The notes under the pieces: model-generated
What the model was told of the DNA's origin: nothing
Seen by the model: the letters and a program-made list of their open reading frames with translations, nothing else
Databases searched by the model: none
In this document: in pieces, positions 1-8,438 of the stretch
Layout: every line of letters begins with the position of its first letter
How positions within the stretch are numbered: position 1 is the first letter of the stretch
Assembly: GCA_023390555.1 (NCBI GenBank)
Contig: JAEWCQ010000029.1
Span: forward strand, 23,810 to 87,809
From: Bacillota bacterium
GTDB lineage: Bacteria > Bacillota > Clostridia > Lachnospirales > Lachnospiraceae
Length of the DNA stretch: 64,000 bases
Direction of reading: 5' to 3'
Position numbers and translations under genes: made by a program

Positions 1-387
1 TATCACCTGCCGTGGTCCATATAAAACAGGAGCGACCCTGCTCCCATTTCCGTCAATATTAAACAGGCTTCCATCTACCGTGACCGCATTGATTCCAGTC
101 AGAAACGTATCTGCCCGAAAGTTCTGAAGGTAGATCTCCCGCTTTTCTTCGTGACTCAACCCGGATTTATGCTTATCTAAAAAGTGATAATCCCGATTCC
201 GGAACAAATCAAACACACCGGTCTGCTCCAGAGTAACAGAGTCTCCGCATCCTACTGTTTCACCTATCCCAGTCAAAGAACGAATCAGATCGTGTAATTC
301 TGCAACTGAATGTACATAATATCCCGCCATATGATTTCTATTGAGATTTTGGATTGTCTTCTGCAACAGTTCATCCATGTTTTCCAT
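1..387 (-). CDS. LUD domain protein (lactate-utilisation/DUF162 type), 3' end outside window
   Basis: The first 129 codons of a minus-strand gene that runs off the window start. The N-terminus (LNRNHMAGYYV, then a GIGETVGCGDSVTLEQTG stretch around residues 48-65) matches LUD/DUF162 proteins related to LutC/YkgG, a family linked to lactate and other organic-acid oxidation, although many Clostridial members have no assigned role. The ATG at 387 is preceded by AAGGAG at good spacing and follows the upstream methyltransferase stop by one base, so the two are probably translated from one message. Family assignment is from sequence resemblance; substrate unknown. Confidence 0.8.
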   Translation of the reverse strand, partial: MENMDELLQKTIQNLNRNHMAGYYVHSVAELHDLIRSLTGIGETVGCGDSVTLEQTGVFDLFRNRDYHFLDKHKSGLSHEEKREIYLQNFRADTFLTGINAVTVDGSLFNIDGNGSRVAPVLYGPRQVI

Positions 388-388
388 T

Positions 389-1027
389 TTACCGTACTCC
401 TTCTGGCCCTATATTGTCTGTGATCTCAGCATTTTCACATGCCACCGCAAGAAATAATGAGTATGCCACCGGTTTCCCTTCACTCATTTTTTCTCCCTGA
501 TATACGGTTTTTATCGATACGTCATAAAATCCGCACCCCTGTAACATGTTTTTCACTTCTTCTCTGGCGAATCCATTGTGCCCATGAAAGTCAAACTCAC
601 CTTTATGAAAAGTGCCGTCCTCCTCATCCAGATCAATCCACACAAATATGCCGTCCGGGACAAGCGAACGCTTTAAATCCATTATTTTAGCCTTCACATC
701 CTCAATGTGATGAAGCACCATCGAACTGAAAATCACATCGAATGTCATTTGTTTTCGTTCTTCATCTGTCACAAGATGTACATGATCTAACCCATATTTT
801 TTCTGTTTTAACAGAAAAACCTTTTGCATTTCTGCCGAAGTGTCATATCCATATAGTTCAGTGGCACAGGAGCTGAGTGCATAGGTAAGCAGACCTGTTC
901 CGCATCCGAAATCCAATACTGCTTCCGGTTTGCCGTTCCAGACCCTTTTTATTTCCTCAGACAGAATCCGTGCCCTTTCACATCGTCTATCATCATCCCA
1001 TTTTGCAGCAATCTCATCAAAATACAT
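389..1027 (-). CDS. class I SAM-dependent methyltransferase
   Basis: A 212-aa soluble Rossmann-type methyltransferase. Motif I (VLDFGCGTGLL) lies about 40 residues in, followed by an acidic strand (LYGYDTS) and a motif resembling post-II (FDVIFSSMVLHHI), the usual SAM-binding order of the Methyltransf_11/25 group. An upstream in-frame ATG at 1048 exists, but AGGAGA sits eight bases before the ATG at 1027 and homologues of this type begin MYFDEIAAKWD, so 1027 is preferred. It overlaps the end of the preceding gene by 11 bases, indicating translational coupling. Substrate cannot be read from the sequence. Confidence 0.85.
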   Translation of the reverse strand: MYFDEIAAKWDDDRRCERARILSEEIKRVWNGKPEAVLDFGCGTGLLTYALSSCATELYGYDTSAEMQKVFLLKQKKYGLDHVHLVTDEERKQMTFDVIFSSMVLHHIEDVKAKIMDLKRSLVPDGIFVWIDLDEEDGTFHKGEFDFHGHNGFAREEVKNMLQGCGFYDVSIKTVYQGEKMSEGKPVAYSLFLAVACENAEITDNIGPEGVR

Positions 1028-1742
1028 CCGGCTGTCTCCTGTTCTCATGCGGTGAAACGTTTCCCTTCTTTTTGATTACCAGTAATTGATTCCCGTTTTT
1101 TTGAAATTCATAGGATGTTTCCACGATTTCTGTTTGATTGTTCTGGCTGAAATATGCAATCACGCGCGAAGCCAGCTTGGTTTCCTTCGCATCCAGATTA
1201 AGAATCGGAAAAATCCGCACTTCTTTGCATACTCTCAGCATTTCCGAAATCGCTTTTCTATGAAATTCATATCCCAAATCGGGATAGAGCAATAAAAAAT
1301 GAGAGCTGAGTCCTACGTCAAAATAATCATCGGAAACCGGCAAACGATCCGGTAATTCGTGCTGAATATACCTGCCTTCCTTTTTCCCCTGTTCATAATC
1401 TTTCAGAAACAGGCGCATTGCCGACATACGCAGCAGCTCAAGTTCATCCGGATTTTTTATCTTTGTCCATATGTAGTTATCCCTATTTTCGTTCAACTGC
1501 TGCATAACAAGCTTGCGTACTTCTTCTATCCGCCGCTGCAACTGCTCTCTCGAAAACTGATAAAGCGGATCAAACGAAGAAACTGCGTACCCCATTTTTG
1601 ACGCCTCACAGTTAAAGCTTGCCGGACCATCTCCAAAGCTTGCTATTTTCTTTGATCTGTAGCTGTCATCCAGCTGGAACATCATGCTATATTCATCGAA
1701 ATTTCTTCCCCAGGGTACGACTTGCTCCAATTGAAAAGCCAT
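1017..1742 (-). CDS. putative SAM-dependent methyltransferase-like protein
   Basis: A 241-aa protein beginning MAFQLEQVVPWGR. The stretch KIASFGDGPASFNCEASKMG resembles a methyltransferase motif I in which the usual GxGxG is replaced by GDGPASF, followed by SSFDPLY, which could hold the acidic SAM-ribose contact. The later part (YFDVGLSSHFLLLYPDL) fits a post-II strand. The start at 1742 is chosen because GGAG lies six bases upstream; a longer reading to 1757 has no better site. It is coupled to the downstream methyltransferase by an 11-base overlap. The function is unknown; the Rossmann assignment is inference. Confidence 0.65.
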   Translation of the reverse strand: MAFQLEQVVPWGRNFDEYSMMFQLDDSYRSKKIASFGDGPASFNCEASKMGYAVSSFDPLYQFSREQLQRRIEEVRKLVMQQLNENRDNYIWTKIKNPDELELLRMSAMRLFLKDYEQGKKEGRYIQHELPDRLPVSDDYFDVGLSSHFLLLYPDLGYEFHRKAISEMLRVCKEVRIFPILNLDAKETKLASRVIAYFSQNNQTEIVETSYEFQKNGNQLLVIKKKGNVSPHENRRQPDVF

Positions 1743-1781
1743 TTTTATCTCCTTCAAATATCAATTACGTATCTCTCAATT

Positions 1782-2393
1782 TTACTGCTGCTCCATATTT
1801 TTAAAGTGCAGCAGGGATAATACCCCGACCGGTATAAAATAAATGCACCAGAATTCCAAAACAGCGACACCGATCCAATCCATATCCTTTGACTGAGATG
1901 CCGTGAATGCCCCTGTCATCGGCATGATCAAACAGGTGAAAAAGAAAATGCCATGAATCAGCAGAAGAAGCTTCAGCCATCGATCTACTTTGTTTTTGGT
2001 ACGTATGGTTAAACCGGCAAAAAAGGTAGCAAGTGCCATTAGTCCGTAGCCTAACAAATCATAGTTGAAAAACAGTCCGAAATTCTGATAATCGAGAACC
2101 TGCTTTACCTGATCGGAAAGCACTTCCAAACGTACCGTTGTTACCTGTGCAAAATATACCAGTAAAATAATAATTGCATACATACCGGCAAAAATCATCG
2201 CTGCATAACCCGCAGTTTTTCGATCCGATTGGCTGTTATGACAAAATACGACCATCATGGGAACGAAACTAAATGCAATAAACATGCATACAAAATAACT
2301 TAGGAAATTCGCTCCCGTCAGCATACACAAGGCAAAAGCCGCGACGGAACAAATATTAATGACGGAACTTATCATACCGATTTTTCGATTCAT
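1782..2393 (-). CDS. hypothetical multi-pass membrane protein
   Basis: A 203-aa protein with about six hydrophobic segments and very short loops, starting MNRKIGMISSVINICSVAAFALC. GGAGG eight bases before the ATG at 2393 fixes the start; a longer reading to 2408 has no site. It resembles unassigned DUF998-like or small integral membrane proteins of Clostridia, but I recognise no diagnostic motif. It lies 39 bases upstream of the methyltransferase pair and faces the same way, so it may be the first gene of that small operon. No function is proposed. Confidence 0.6.
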   Translation of the reverse strand: MNRKIGMISSVINICSVAAFALCMLTGANFLSYFVCMFIAFSFVPMMVVFCHNSQSDRKTAGYAAMIFAGMYAIIILLVYFAQVTTVRLEVLSDQVKQVLDYQNFGLFFNYDLLGYGLMALATFFAGLTIRTKNKVDRWLKLLLLIHGIFFFTCLIMPMTGAFTASQSKDMDWIGVAVLEFWCIYFIPVGVLSLLHFKNMEQQ

Positions 2394-2465
2394 TTCCAAT
2401 ACCTCCATATGGTTTTTATTATAAGCTTCCTGCCTGCAATAAGCAAGCCGCCTTTCCTATGAATC

Positions 2466-2512
2466 AAAAAGACACAGCGGTTGACTTTCTTTTAAAAATC
2501 AATCGCTGTGTC
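2466..2512 (-). terminator. Rho-independent terminator of the glycyl-radical/PTS operon
   Basis: GACACAGCG (2471-2479) pairs with CGCTGTGTC (2504-2512), and the stem extends inward through further A-U/G-U pairs. Read on the minus strand the stem is followed by five T residues (2466-2470). It lies just after the stop of the oxidoreductase gene at 2536 and closes the operon. Confidence 0.85.
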
Positions 2513-2535
2513 TGAAAAAATTCTTCCCAATATCC

Positions 2536-3525
2536 TTATGAAAGAAACTTATGATCGGCCAGGAATCCAAGGCCCATCTGATTTCTTGCCTTATCCATAA
2601 GCTCAATTGCATCTATGGATATCTGCTGATACCTTTCTACCTCTGTTTTTCCAGAAATGGCATCCGCAAAATACTGAATCGCATATTTCATATTATCTCC
2701 GTTTTCCGGAATCTCCAGCCGCTCTGTTCTGCCATCCTGATAGATGATTTCTGCCTTTTTGAGATCCGGAATGCCGGACAGATACATGGTCCCGTTCTCT
2801 CCCTGAATCTGACTTGGAGCACAGCTGTTTGTAATTTTGGAATAAGAGACCGTCGCAATCATACCGTCATACTGTGCCAATAGGACACCTGCTCCGTCAC
2901 ACCCGTTTCTGAGCAGAACAGGCAGTGACTGAATCCCGTTCGGTTTTCCAAAAAGACCAATCAGGGCGTGAATGCAGTAGACACCGATATCCATCAGGGC
3001 GCCTGCCGAAAGATCTTTCCGGAATATATTTCTCTCCAGGCCGTTCTTAAAGTCATCATAGCGGGACGAATATTGGCAGTATTCCAGTTCCACCTTACGG
3101 ATCACACCCAGTTTCTTCAGATTATCCCGAACCGCAAGAAAACCCGGATCAAACAGAGTCCGCATTTCTTCTAACAAAATCACCTGCTTTTCTCTTGCTG
3201 TTTTTATCATTGTCAAGACTTCACAGTGGTTGGAAGCCAATGCTTTCTCACATAAAATGTGTTTCCCTGCTTTGATCATCTGCAGTGCCTGTTCATAGTG
3301 CAGTGCATTCGGGCTTGCAATGTACACGGCATCAATTGCCGCATCCTCCGCCAGTTTTTCCAGCGAATCATAACACTTCTCAATTCCATATTCCATGGCG
3401 AATTTCTCCGCCTGTTCCATATTCCGTGAAAAAACAGCAGCCACATTTATCTGCCCGCACTCCTGTGCCAGCCTGATAAACTTACCGGTGATGGTGCTGG
3501 TTCCAATTGTTGCCATTCTGATCAT
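2536..3525 (-). CDS. Gfo/Idh/MocA-family NAD(P)-dependent oxidoreductase
   Basis: A 329-aa cytoplasmic dehydrogenase. The N-terminal Rossmann fold begins MIRMATIGTSTIT; the conserved HILCEKALA segment carries the Glu-Lys pair of the family, and ALMDIGVYCIHAL holds the D-x-x-x-x-x-H type catalytic region. The family oxidises or reduces sugars, inositols and trans-dihydrodiols. It is the last gene of the glycyl-radical/PTS operon, followed at once by a terminator. Because 1,5-anhydrofructose reductases of some bacteria belong to this family, a role in handling an anhydrohexose, or in reducing a product of the aldolase, is plausible inference. Start: ATG at 3525 with GGGAGA upstream; a TTG six bases earlier is also possible. 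Confidence 0.85.
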   Translation of the reverse strand: MIRMATIGTSTITGKFIRLAQECGQINVAAVFSRNMEQAEKFAMEYGIEKCYDSLEKLAEDAAIDAVYIASPNALHYEQALQMIKAGKHILCEKALASNHCEVLTMIKTAREKQVILLEEMRTLFDPGFLAVRDNLKKLGVIRKVELEYCQYSSRYDDFKNGLERNIFRKDLSAGALMDIGVYCIHALIGLFGKPNGIQSLPVLLRNGCDGAGVLLAQYDGMIATVSYSKITNSCAPSQIQGENGTMYLSGIPDLKKAEIIYQDGRTERLEIPENGDNMKYAIQYFADAISGKTEVERYQQISIDAIELMDKARNQMGLGFLADHKFLS

Positions 3526-3576
3526 CTGCAATTTTCTCCCATTCTGTGCTTATCCGATTGCATTTCCAAACGTGTG

Positions 3577-4257
3577 TTACCGACAGTTTTTCATGGTAAT
3601 TCCTTCTCCGCACAGACTTTCAAAATCTTTGGTAAATGCTGCAACCGCCATGCTGACAGAATCATTCTTGATCAACCCCTCTATTACCTCCGGCGCAATC
3701 GTAGAAGCCCCGATTCCATATTCACACAATTCCAGTACCTGCTGAGAATTTTTGAAACTTGCCGCCAGCACCTCTGTTTTGAGGTTATTTTTCTTGAAAA
3801 TATCGTGGATATCCTTAGTCGTTTTTATGCCGTTCGCACCTAAATTGTCAATCCGGTTTACATAAGGAGCTGCATAGGCTGCTCCTGCCTTTCCTGCCAG
3901 ATATCCCTGCATCTGCGTGTAAATTGCGGTTGCCGTAATGTTTACGCCCTCTGCCGCAAGAACTTTCATCGCCTTTAATCCTTCCCGGGTGACCGGAACT
4001 TTTACATACGTATTCGAACCCAGCTCTTTTCGGATTCTGTGAGCCTCTTCCACCATGTCCTCTGCCTTTACCGCAACGACCTGAACATGAAGGTCTGCAT
4101 CCACACCGATAAATTCCCGGATCTCTTTTAACGTTTCAAACGGCTGTTTTCCGTTCTTTGAGAGAATTGACGGATTTGTGGTCACACCATCTACCGGGTA
4201 AACACTGTATATTTCCTTAATTTTACAAATGTCAGCATCGTCAATAATGAATTTCAT
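3577..4257 (-). CDS. fructose-6-phosphate aldolase / transaldolase-like protein (FsaA/TalC type)
   Basis: A 226-aa single-domain class I aldolase. Landmarks of the small transaldolase/FSA group are all present: DGVTTNPSIL near residue 25, TYVKVPVT with the Schiff-base lysine near residue 87, an APYVNRID segment and VLAASFKN. The known E. coli enzymes cleave fructose 6-phosphate and, more relevantly, 1-deoxyfructose 6-phosphate to glyceraldehyde 3-phosphate plus hydroxyacetone. A longer reading to 4341 is rejected because homologues start MKFIID and GGAGG precedes the ATG at 4257. It lies between the HAD gene and the oxidoreductase in one operon, which points to cleavage of the sugar phosphate released by the glycyl-radical enzyme. 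Confidence 0.9.
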   Translation of the reverse strand: MKFIIDDADICKIKEIYSVYPVDGVTTNPSILSKNGKQPFETLKEIREFIGVDADLHVQVVAVKAEDMVEEAHRIRKELGSNTYVKVPVTREGLKAMKVLAAEGVNITATAIYTQMQGYLAGKAGAAYAAPYVNRIDNLGANGIKTTKDIHDIFKKNNLKTEVLAASFKNSQQVLELCEYGIGASTIAPEVIEGLIKNDSVSMAVAAFTKDFESLCGEGITMKNCR

Positions 4258-4307
4258 TTCTTTTCCTCCATCTATTATCATTTTTAGTTCGTATTCTTTT
4301 CTGCAAC

Positions 4308-4961
4308 CTACAACAGCCCGATCAACGCCTCTGCACTCCATTGCTGCCAGGAGGAAATCCGTGCCACTGCATGTTCTAAATTCTGTTCCCCGGAATCCGG
4401 ATTCTGATATCCAATACAGCGGATTCCTGCGTTTTTCGCGGCATTACAGCCATTTGTGGAATCTTCTATCACAACACATTCCTCCGGCTTCAGATTAAGG
4501 CTTTCTGCCGCCAGCAGAAAGATATCCGGTGCCGGTTTTGGATGTTTCACCATTTCCCCGCTTATGAGGCATTGAAAATAATTTCTTACGTTCAATGCCT
4601 CCAGTGTATTTTGAATCTGAACCAGCGAAGAGGACGAAGCTACCGCCAGCAGCAATCCGCTCTGATGCAGCCCTTTTATGATTTCGGGAACACCCGGTAT
4701 CGTCGGATATCCATGCCTTTCAATATAATCCCGTTTTAACACTGCAAATCTGTTTTTTACCACTTCCTCCTGAAACTGATCCGTGTAAGATTCCCGGATT
4801 AATTTCATCAGAAATTCCGAGGTTGAACCAATGCACTTCTTATAAACATCATAGGTAATCTCTATTCCATTTTCCTTCCATGCCTCTTTCCAGCATTGAA
4901 AGTGCAGAGGTTCCGTATTGATCAAAACCCCGTCCATGTCAAAAATAACCGCTTTTATCAT
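4308..4961 (-). CDS. HAD-superfamily sugar-phosphate phosphatase / beta-phosphoglucomutase-like
   Basis: A 217-aa haloacid-dehalogenase hydrolase. Motif I is FDMDGVLINTEP at residues 7-18 (nucleophile Asp and general acid Asp), the helical cap follows, motif II is VASSSS, the motif III lysine lies in KHPKPAPD, and motif IV is VVIEDSTNG. This is the subfamily of beta-phosphoglucomutase and 2-deoxyglucose-6-phosphatase. The ATG overlaps the context of the EI stop (TAACATG), so translation is coupled. In this operon it could dephosphorylate surplus sugar phosphate or act on an isomer; the true substrate is unknown. Confidence 0.85.
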   Translation of the reverse strand: MIKAVIFDMDGVLINTEPLHFQCWKEAWKENGIEITYDVYKKCIGSTSEFLMKLIRESYTDQFQEEVVKNRFAVLKRDYIERHGYPTIPGVPEIIKGLHQSGLLLAVASSSSLVQIQNTLEALNVRNYFQCLISGEMVKHPKPAPDIFLLAAESLNLKPEECVVIEDSTNGCNAAKNAGIRCIGYQNPDSGEQNLEHAVARISSWQQWSAEALIGLL

Positions 4962-4962
4962 G

Positions 4963-6660
4963 TTATACGCTCTCTAATATTTTGCATACTTCTGCTTCCG
5001 TTGACTGTTCCATAACCCGGTCGGCCAGATTCTTTGCATCTGCGATGCTCCAATCGGCAATCACTTTTCTTGTTCTTAAGATAGCCGATGCACTGACACT
5101 GAATTCATCCAGTCCAAATCCCAGCAATAACGGTATCATTCTGATATCCGCGGCTGCCTCTCCGCACATTCCGACTTTGATTCCTTCCTTTTTCGCACTC
5201 GCGATGATAGAAGCGATTGCCCGAAGTACCGGTGGCTGATAGGAAGAGCACAGATAGGATACATTCGCATTTCCTCTGTCCGCTGCCATGGTATAGCCCG
5301 TCAGATCATTGGTTCCGATACTGAAAAATGCCGCTTCTTTTGCCAGAATATCTGCCATTAAACAAGCTGCCGGAGTTTCCATCATGACGCCGACTTCTAT
5401 CTCTTTTTGATATTCTATTTTCTTATTATCCAATTCCTCTGCAATTTCTGCAACCATTTTCTTTACCTGACGCAGCTCATCTACACCTGTTACGAGCGGA
5501 ATCATAATTTTAATATTCCCAAAAGCACTCGCACGCAGAATGGCACGCAGCTGTGCCTGATAGATTTCTTTCCGCCTCAGGCAATAACGGATGGCACGAA
5601 ATCCCAGAAAAGGGTTTTCCTCTTTATCCATTCCAAGCGCAGGTACTTCTTTATCTCCACCGATATCCATGGTCCGGATAATCACTTCTTTTCCCTGCAT
5701 TGCCTCTGCGACAGTCCGATATGCCTGAAACTGTTCCTCCTCTGTCGGGATATCGGTACGGTTCATGAATAAAAATTCCGTACGGAAAAGTCCGATTCCC
5801 TCGCCACCTGATGCCATTACCTTTTCCACATCAGCAGCACTTCCGATGTTTGCAAACAGTTCTTTCTCTGTCTTGTCTTTCGTCTGTGTCTTTCGACCGA
5901 CCAGCTTTTTTAATTCTTCCCGCTGGAGTTTCTCCTGTTCCTGTCTTATGCGGTATGCATCAATCACTTCCTGTTCCGGATCAATCCATACTTCACCTGT
6001 GTTCCCATCCATCAGAATGAAATCACCCGGATTTGCAAGCTCACAGATTCCCGCAACACTTAAGACAGCAGGAATTTCAAGGGCTCTTGCCAAAATTGCG
6101 GAATGCGAAGTTCTTCCTCCTGTTTCCGTCAGAATTCCCGCAACATGCTCTGTATTCAATCCCGTTGTCATAGATGGCGTCAGATCCTTTGCAATCAGGA
6201 TGGTGCCTTCCGGCACCTGAGAAATATCAATCTCCTCTTTTTGGAGTAAGATAGCCAGCAGTCTGGTCTTGATATCCCGCAGATCCGTGGCACGCTGCAT
6301 CGTCAGCTCATCTCCGGTACTTTCAAAAATCTGTGCGAAAAAATCAAAGACCTGTACGACAGATGCTTCCGCAGATTTTCCTCCCAGTATGGCATCCTTT
6401 AGCTGTGTATAGATCTCCGGATCATCGGCCAGGATAATATGCCCACGTAAAATAGCTGCCTCTTTTTCTCCGATCTGCTGTTCCATTCGTTTTGCCAGCA
6501 GCTCCGTTTTCTCGGCAAATACGGCCATCGCCTGGTCCAGCTTCACCAGTTCCTGTTCTTCTCCAAGATAGCTATCCTCATCAAAAGTCAGATCCTGTTC
6601 CCGAATAATGACTGCATTTCCCATTCCTATTCCGGCAGAACCGTTTATCCCTTTCTGCAT
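4963..6660 (-). CDS. ptsI: PTS phosphoenolpyruvate-protein phosphotransferase (enzyme I)
   Basis: A 565-aa cytoplasmic enzyme that takes phosphate from PEP and passes it to HPr. The swivelling domain carries the active-site histidine in GGRTSHSAILARA. The PEP-binding barrel shows GLFRTEFLFMNR, the SIGTNDLTGY block and GMCGEAA with the catalytic cysteine. Length is normal for EI. The start at 6660 (MQKGINGSAG) follows AAAGGATG and leaves a four-base gap to ptsH; the longer reading to 6684 would overlap it. An EI gene inside a sugar-specific PTS operon recalls E. coli ptsA beside frw and pflD; it may be the general EI of the cell or a dedicated copy. Confidence 0.93.
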   Translation of the reverse strand: MQKGINGSAGIGMGNAVIIREQDLTFDEDSYLGEEQELVKLDQAMAVFAEKTELLAKRMEQQIGEKEAAILRGHIILADDPEIYTQLKDAILGGKSAEASVVQVFDFFAQIFESTGDELTMQRATDLRDIKTRLLAILLQKEEIDISQVPEGTILIAKDLTPSMTTGLNTEHVAGILTETGGRTSHSAILARALEIPAVLSVAGICELANPGDFILMDGNTGEVWIDPEQEVIDAYRIRQEQEKLQREELKKLVGRKTQTKDKTEKELFANIGSAADVEKVMASGGEGIGLFRTEFLFMNRTDIPTEEEQFQAYRTVAEAMQGKEVIIRTMDIGGDKEVPALGMDKEENPFLGFRAIRYCLRRKEIYQAQLRAILRASAFGNIKIMIPLVTGVDELRQVKKMVAEIAEELDNKKIEYQKEIEVGVMMETPAACLMADILAKEAAFFSIGTNDLTGYTMAADRGNANVSYLCSSYQPPVLRAIASIIASAKKEGIKVGMCGEAAADIRMIPLLLGFGLDEFSVSASAILRTRKVIADWSIADAKNLADRVMEQSTEAEVCKILESV

Positions 6661-6664
6661 GCTG

Positions 6665-6940
6665 TCATCCTTTCTCTTCTTCACCCAAACCGGCTTCTAT
6701 GCTCTCTTTTATTTCTGCCATTGCCTCTTTTTCATCTTCTCCGTCACAGATGATTTGAATTTCTGTCCCGCACTTGATGCAAGCGGCTACCAGTCCGACA
6801 ACACTTTTTGCATTGATGTTTTTTTCGCCGACACTTAAAGTCACGTCACAGGCGAATTTTCCAGCCAGTTTTGCTAATACGCTTGCAGGACGCATGTGCA
6901 GGCCTTCCGTAAATTGAATCGTAAAAGTTTCTTTCACCAT
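6665..6940 (-). CDS. ptsH: PTS phosphocarrier protein HPr
   Basis: A 91-aa HPr. The catalytic His sits in EGLHMRPAS (residue 15), and the regulatory Ser of the HPr-kinase site is retained in NAKSVVGL (residue 46 region), so this copy can in principle serve both phosphotransfer and CcpA-type catabolite control. The C-terminus ends in an acidic GLGEEEKG tail. It is placed between IIB and EI, completing a self-sufficient PTS within the operon. Confidence 0.93.
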   Translation of the reverse strand: MVKETFTIQFTEGLHMRPASVLAKLAGKFACDVTLSVGEKNINAKSVVGLVAACIKCGTEIQIICDGEDEKEAMAEIKESIEAGLGEEEKG

Positions 6941-6966
6941 GATCTGCTCTGTCCTTTCTCTTTCCT

Positions 6967-7275
6967 CTATCCCAATTTTTTTACAATTGCATCAATATAG
7001 GCATCTGTCTTCTTAATTACATCACTGATCCCCACACGGATAATCGGTTTTCCCTTAAATTTTTCTTCATTCTTGATCGGCATATCTTTTGTAAGAATGA
7101 CTGCATCCGCAGAAACCACGTCTTCGGAAGTGATTTCATTCTCAATTCCAATCGAACCCTGTGTCTCTACCTTTACATCAATTCCTTTTTTCTTACATGT
7201 TTTTTCTATGGCCTCGGCAGCCATGTACGTATGTGCCACTCCAGACGGGCACGCTGTAACAGCTAAAATCTTCAT
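6967..7275 (-). CDS. PTS fructose-type EIIB
   Basis: A 102-aa EIIB domain protein of the fructose family. The phosphorylated cysteine lies in the signature VTACPSGVAHTYMAAE at residues 6-21 (Cys9). IIB accepts phosphate from IIA and donates it to sugar bound at IIC. AGGAGG precedes the ATG. Here IIA, IIB and IIC are separate polypeptides, as in the frw systems of E. coli, not the fused FruA form used for ordinary fructose, which favours a fructose-like but different substrate. Confidence 0.92.
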   Translation of the reverse strand: MKILAVTACPSGVAHTYMAAEAIEKTCKKKGIDVKVETQGSIGIENEITSEDVVSADAVILTKDMPIKNEEKFKGKPIIRVGISDVIKKTDAYIDAIVKKLG

Positions 7276-7297
7276 ATTTTTCCCTCCTACGGATAAG

Positions 7298-7325
7298 GCA
7301 GGAGCAGCGCGGTCTCTGCTCCTGC
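7298..7325. other. intra-operon hairpin between IIC and IIB genes
   Basis: A perfect 10-bp inverted repeat, GCAGGAGCAG (7298-7307) and CTGCTCCTGC (7316-7325), with an 8-base loop, in the 60-base gap between the IIC stop and IIB start. No T-run follows, so it is more likely an mRNA processing or stability element than a terminator. Confidence 0.5.
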
Positions 7326-7335
7326 AAACTGATTC

Positions 7336-8418
7336 TTAAAGTTCAATGTCAAGTTCTATATCTTCCTCTTTACCGGACATATTCTGATCCTCTTCGGATA
7401 CTTTCTTTTTCAACACCGCGCAAAGCAGAACATATGCAAGGACACCGGCTGCAACTGCAATGATATATCCGATACGGTTGGTACAAACAGGGAGTACGAT
7501 GAGTCCGCCCCAGCTTGCTGCATTTCCTGCTCCCACAAGGTATGCTACGGTAGCGCCGACTGCACTGCTGATCATATTAATCGGAATCATGTGCAGCGGA
7601 TCTGCTGCCGTATAAGAAATGGCACCTTCCGTAATACCCACACAGCCCATGGCGATTGCAGAAACACCGGCATCTCGCTCTTCTCTTTTGAACTTATTCT
7701 TCAGAATCAAGGATGAAACTCCTGCGCCAATTGGTGGAATACAGATGGCCACCGCTGCCGCTGCCGCGTAATCATATGCGCCCGCTCCGATTGCCACTGC
7801 CATCATACTGTACGCAACCTTATTTACCGGACCTCCAAGGTCAAATCCGATCATACATCCTACTACAATTCCAAGGATGATTTTGGAACCGCTGCTCATC
7901 GAAGTAAGCCATACGGTCAGTCCACTGTTTACTGCTGCCAGCGGTCCTCCCAGCACAAATACCATAAGTCCGCCGGTGATAAATAAACCCAGAATCGGAA
8001 TGATGATAATCGATTTTAAGGAACGCAGTGAACTTGGAAGCGGTATCTTTTTTAAATAGTAACAAACGATACCGGCTACAAGACCGGTTACAATACCGCC
8101 TAAGAATCCTGCTCCCACCTGCGTTGCAAGATATCCACCCAAAAGACCTGGTGCAAAGCCGGGTCTGTCGGCAATTGACATTGCAATAAACGCCGAGAAA
8201 ACGGCAACCATTAACGTAAGTCCTGATACACCAATCGTCCAGAGATTACCTGCAAAGCCGCTGTCCGGTACGGAAGCGGAACCTCCGTTAAACATCATGG
8301 CCACCGCACAGAGAATACCGCCGCCGACTACAACCGGAATCATATAAGAAACACCGTTCATAAGATGTGTCCTTGTATGCTTTAAAATCCCCCACAATTC
8401 ATTTTCTTTTTTTGCCAT
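7336..8418 (-). CDS. PTS fructose-type EIIC, sugar permease
   Basis: A 360-aa integral membrane protein with roughly nine or ten hydrophobic segments, beginning with a short cytoplasmic tail and HTRTHLMNGVSYMIPVVVGGG. The conserved FDLGGPVNKVAY block of fructose-family IIC is intact, as is GITEGAISYTAADP. It binds and translocates the sugar while IIB phosphorylates it. The acidic C-terminus (KEEDIELDIEL) is unusual but not disruptive. Neighbours IIA and IIB flank it closely; the start at 8418 follows GGAGGAAAG. Confidence 0.92.
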   Translation of the reverse strand: MAKKENELWGILKHTRTHLMNGVSYMIPVVVGGGILCAVAMMFNGGSASVPDSGFAGNLWTIGVSGLTLMVAVFSAFIAMSIADRPGFAPGLLGGYLATQVGAGFLGGIVTGLVAGIVCYYLKKIPLPSSLRSLKSIIIIPILGLFITGGLMVFVLGGPLAAVNSGLTVWLTSMSSGSKIILGIVVGCMIGFDLGGPVNKVAYSMMAVAIGAGAYDYAAAAAVAICIPPIGAGVSSLILKNKFKREERDAGVSAIAMGCVGITEGAISYTAADPLHMIPINMISSAVGATVAYLVGAGNAASWGGLIVLPVCTNRIGYIIAVAAGVLAYVLLCAVLKKKVSEEDQNMSGKEEDIELDIEL

Positions 8419-8438
8419 TTTAAACTTTCCTCCTCAAA

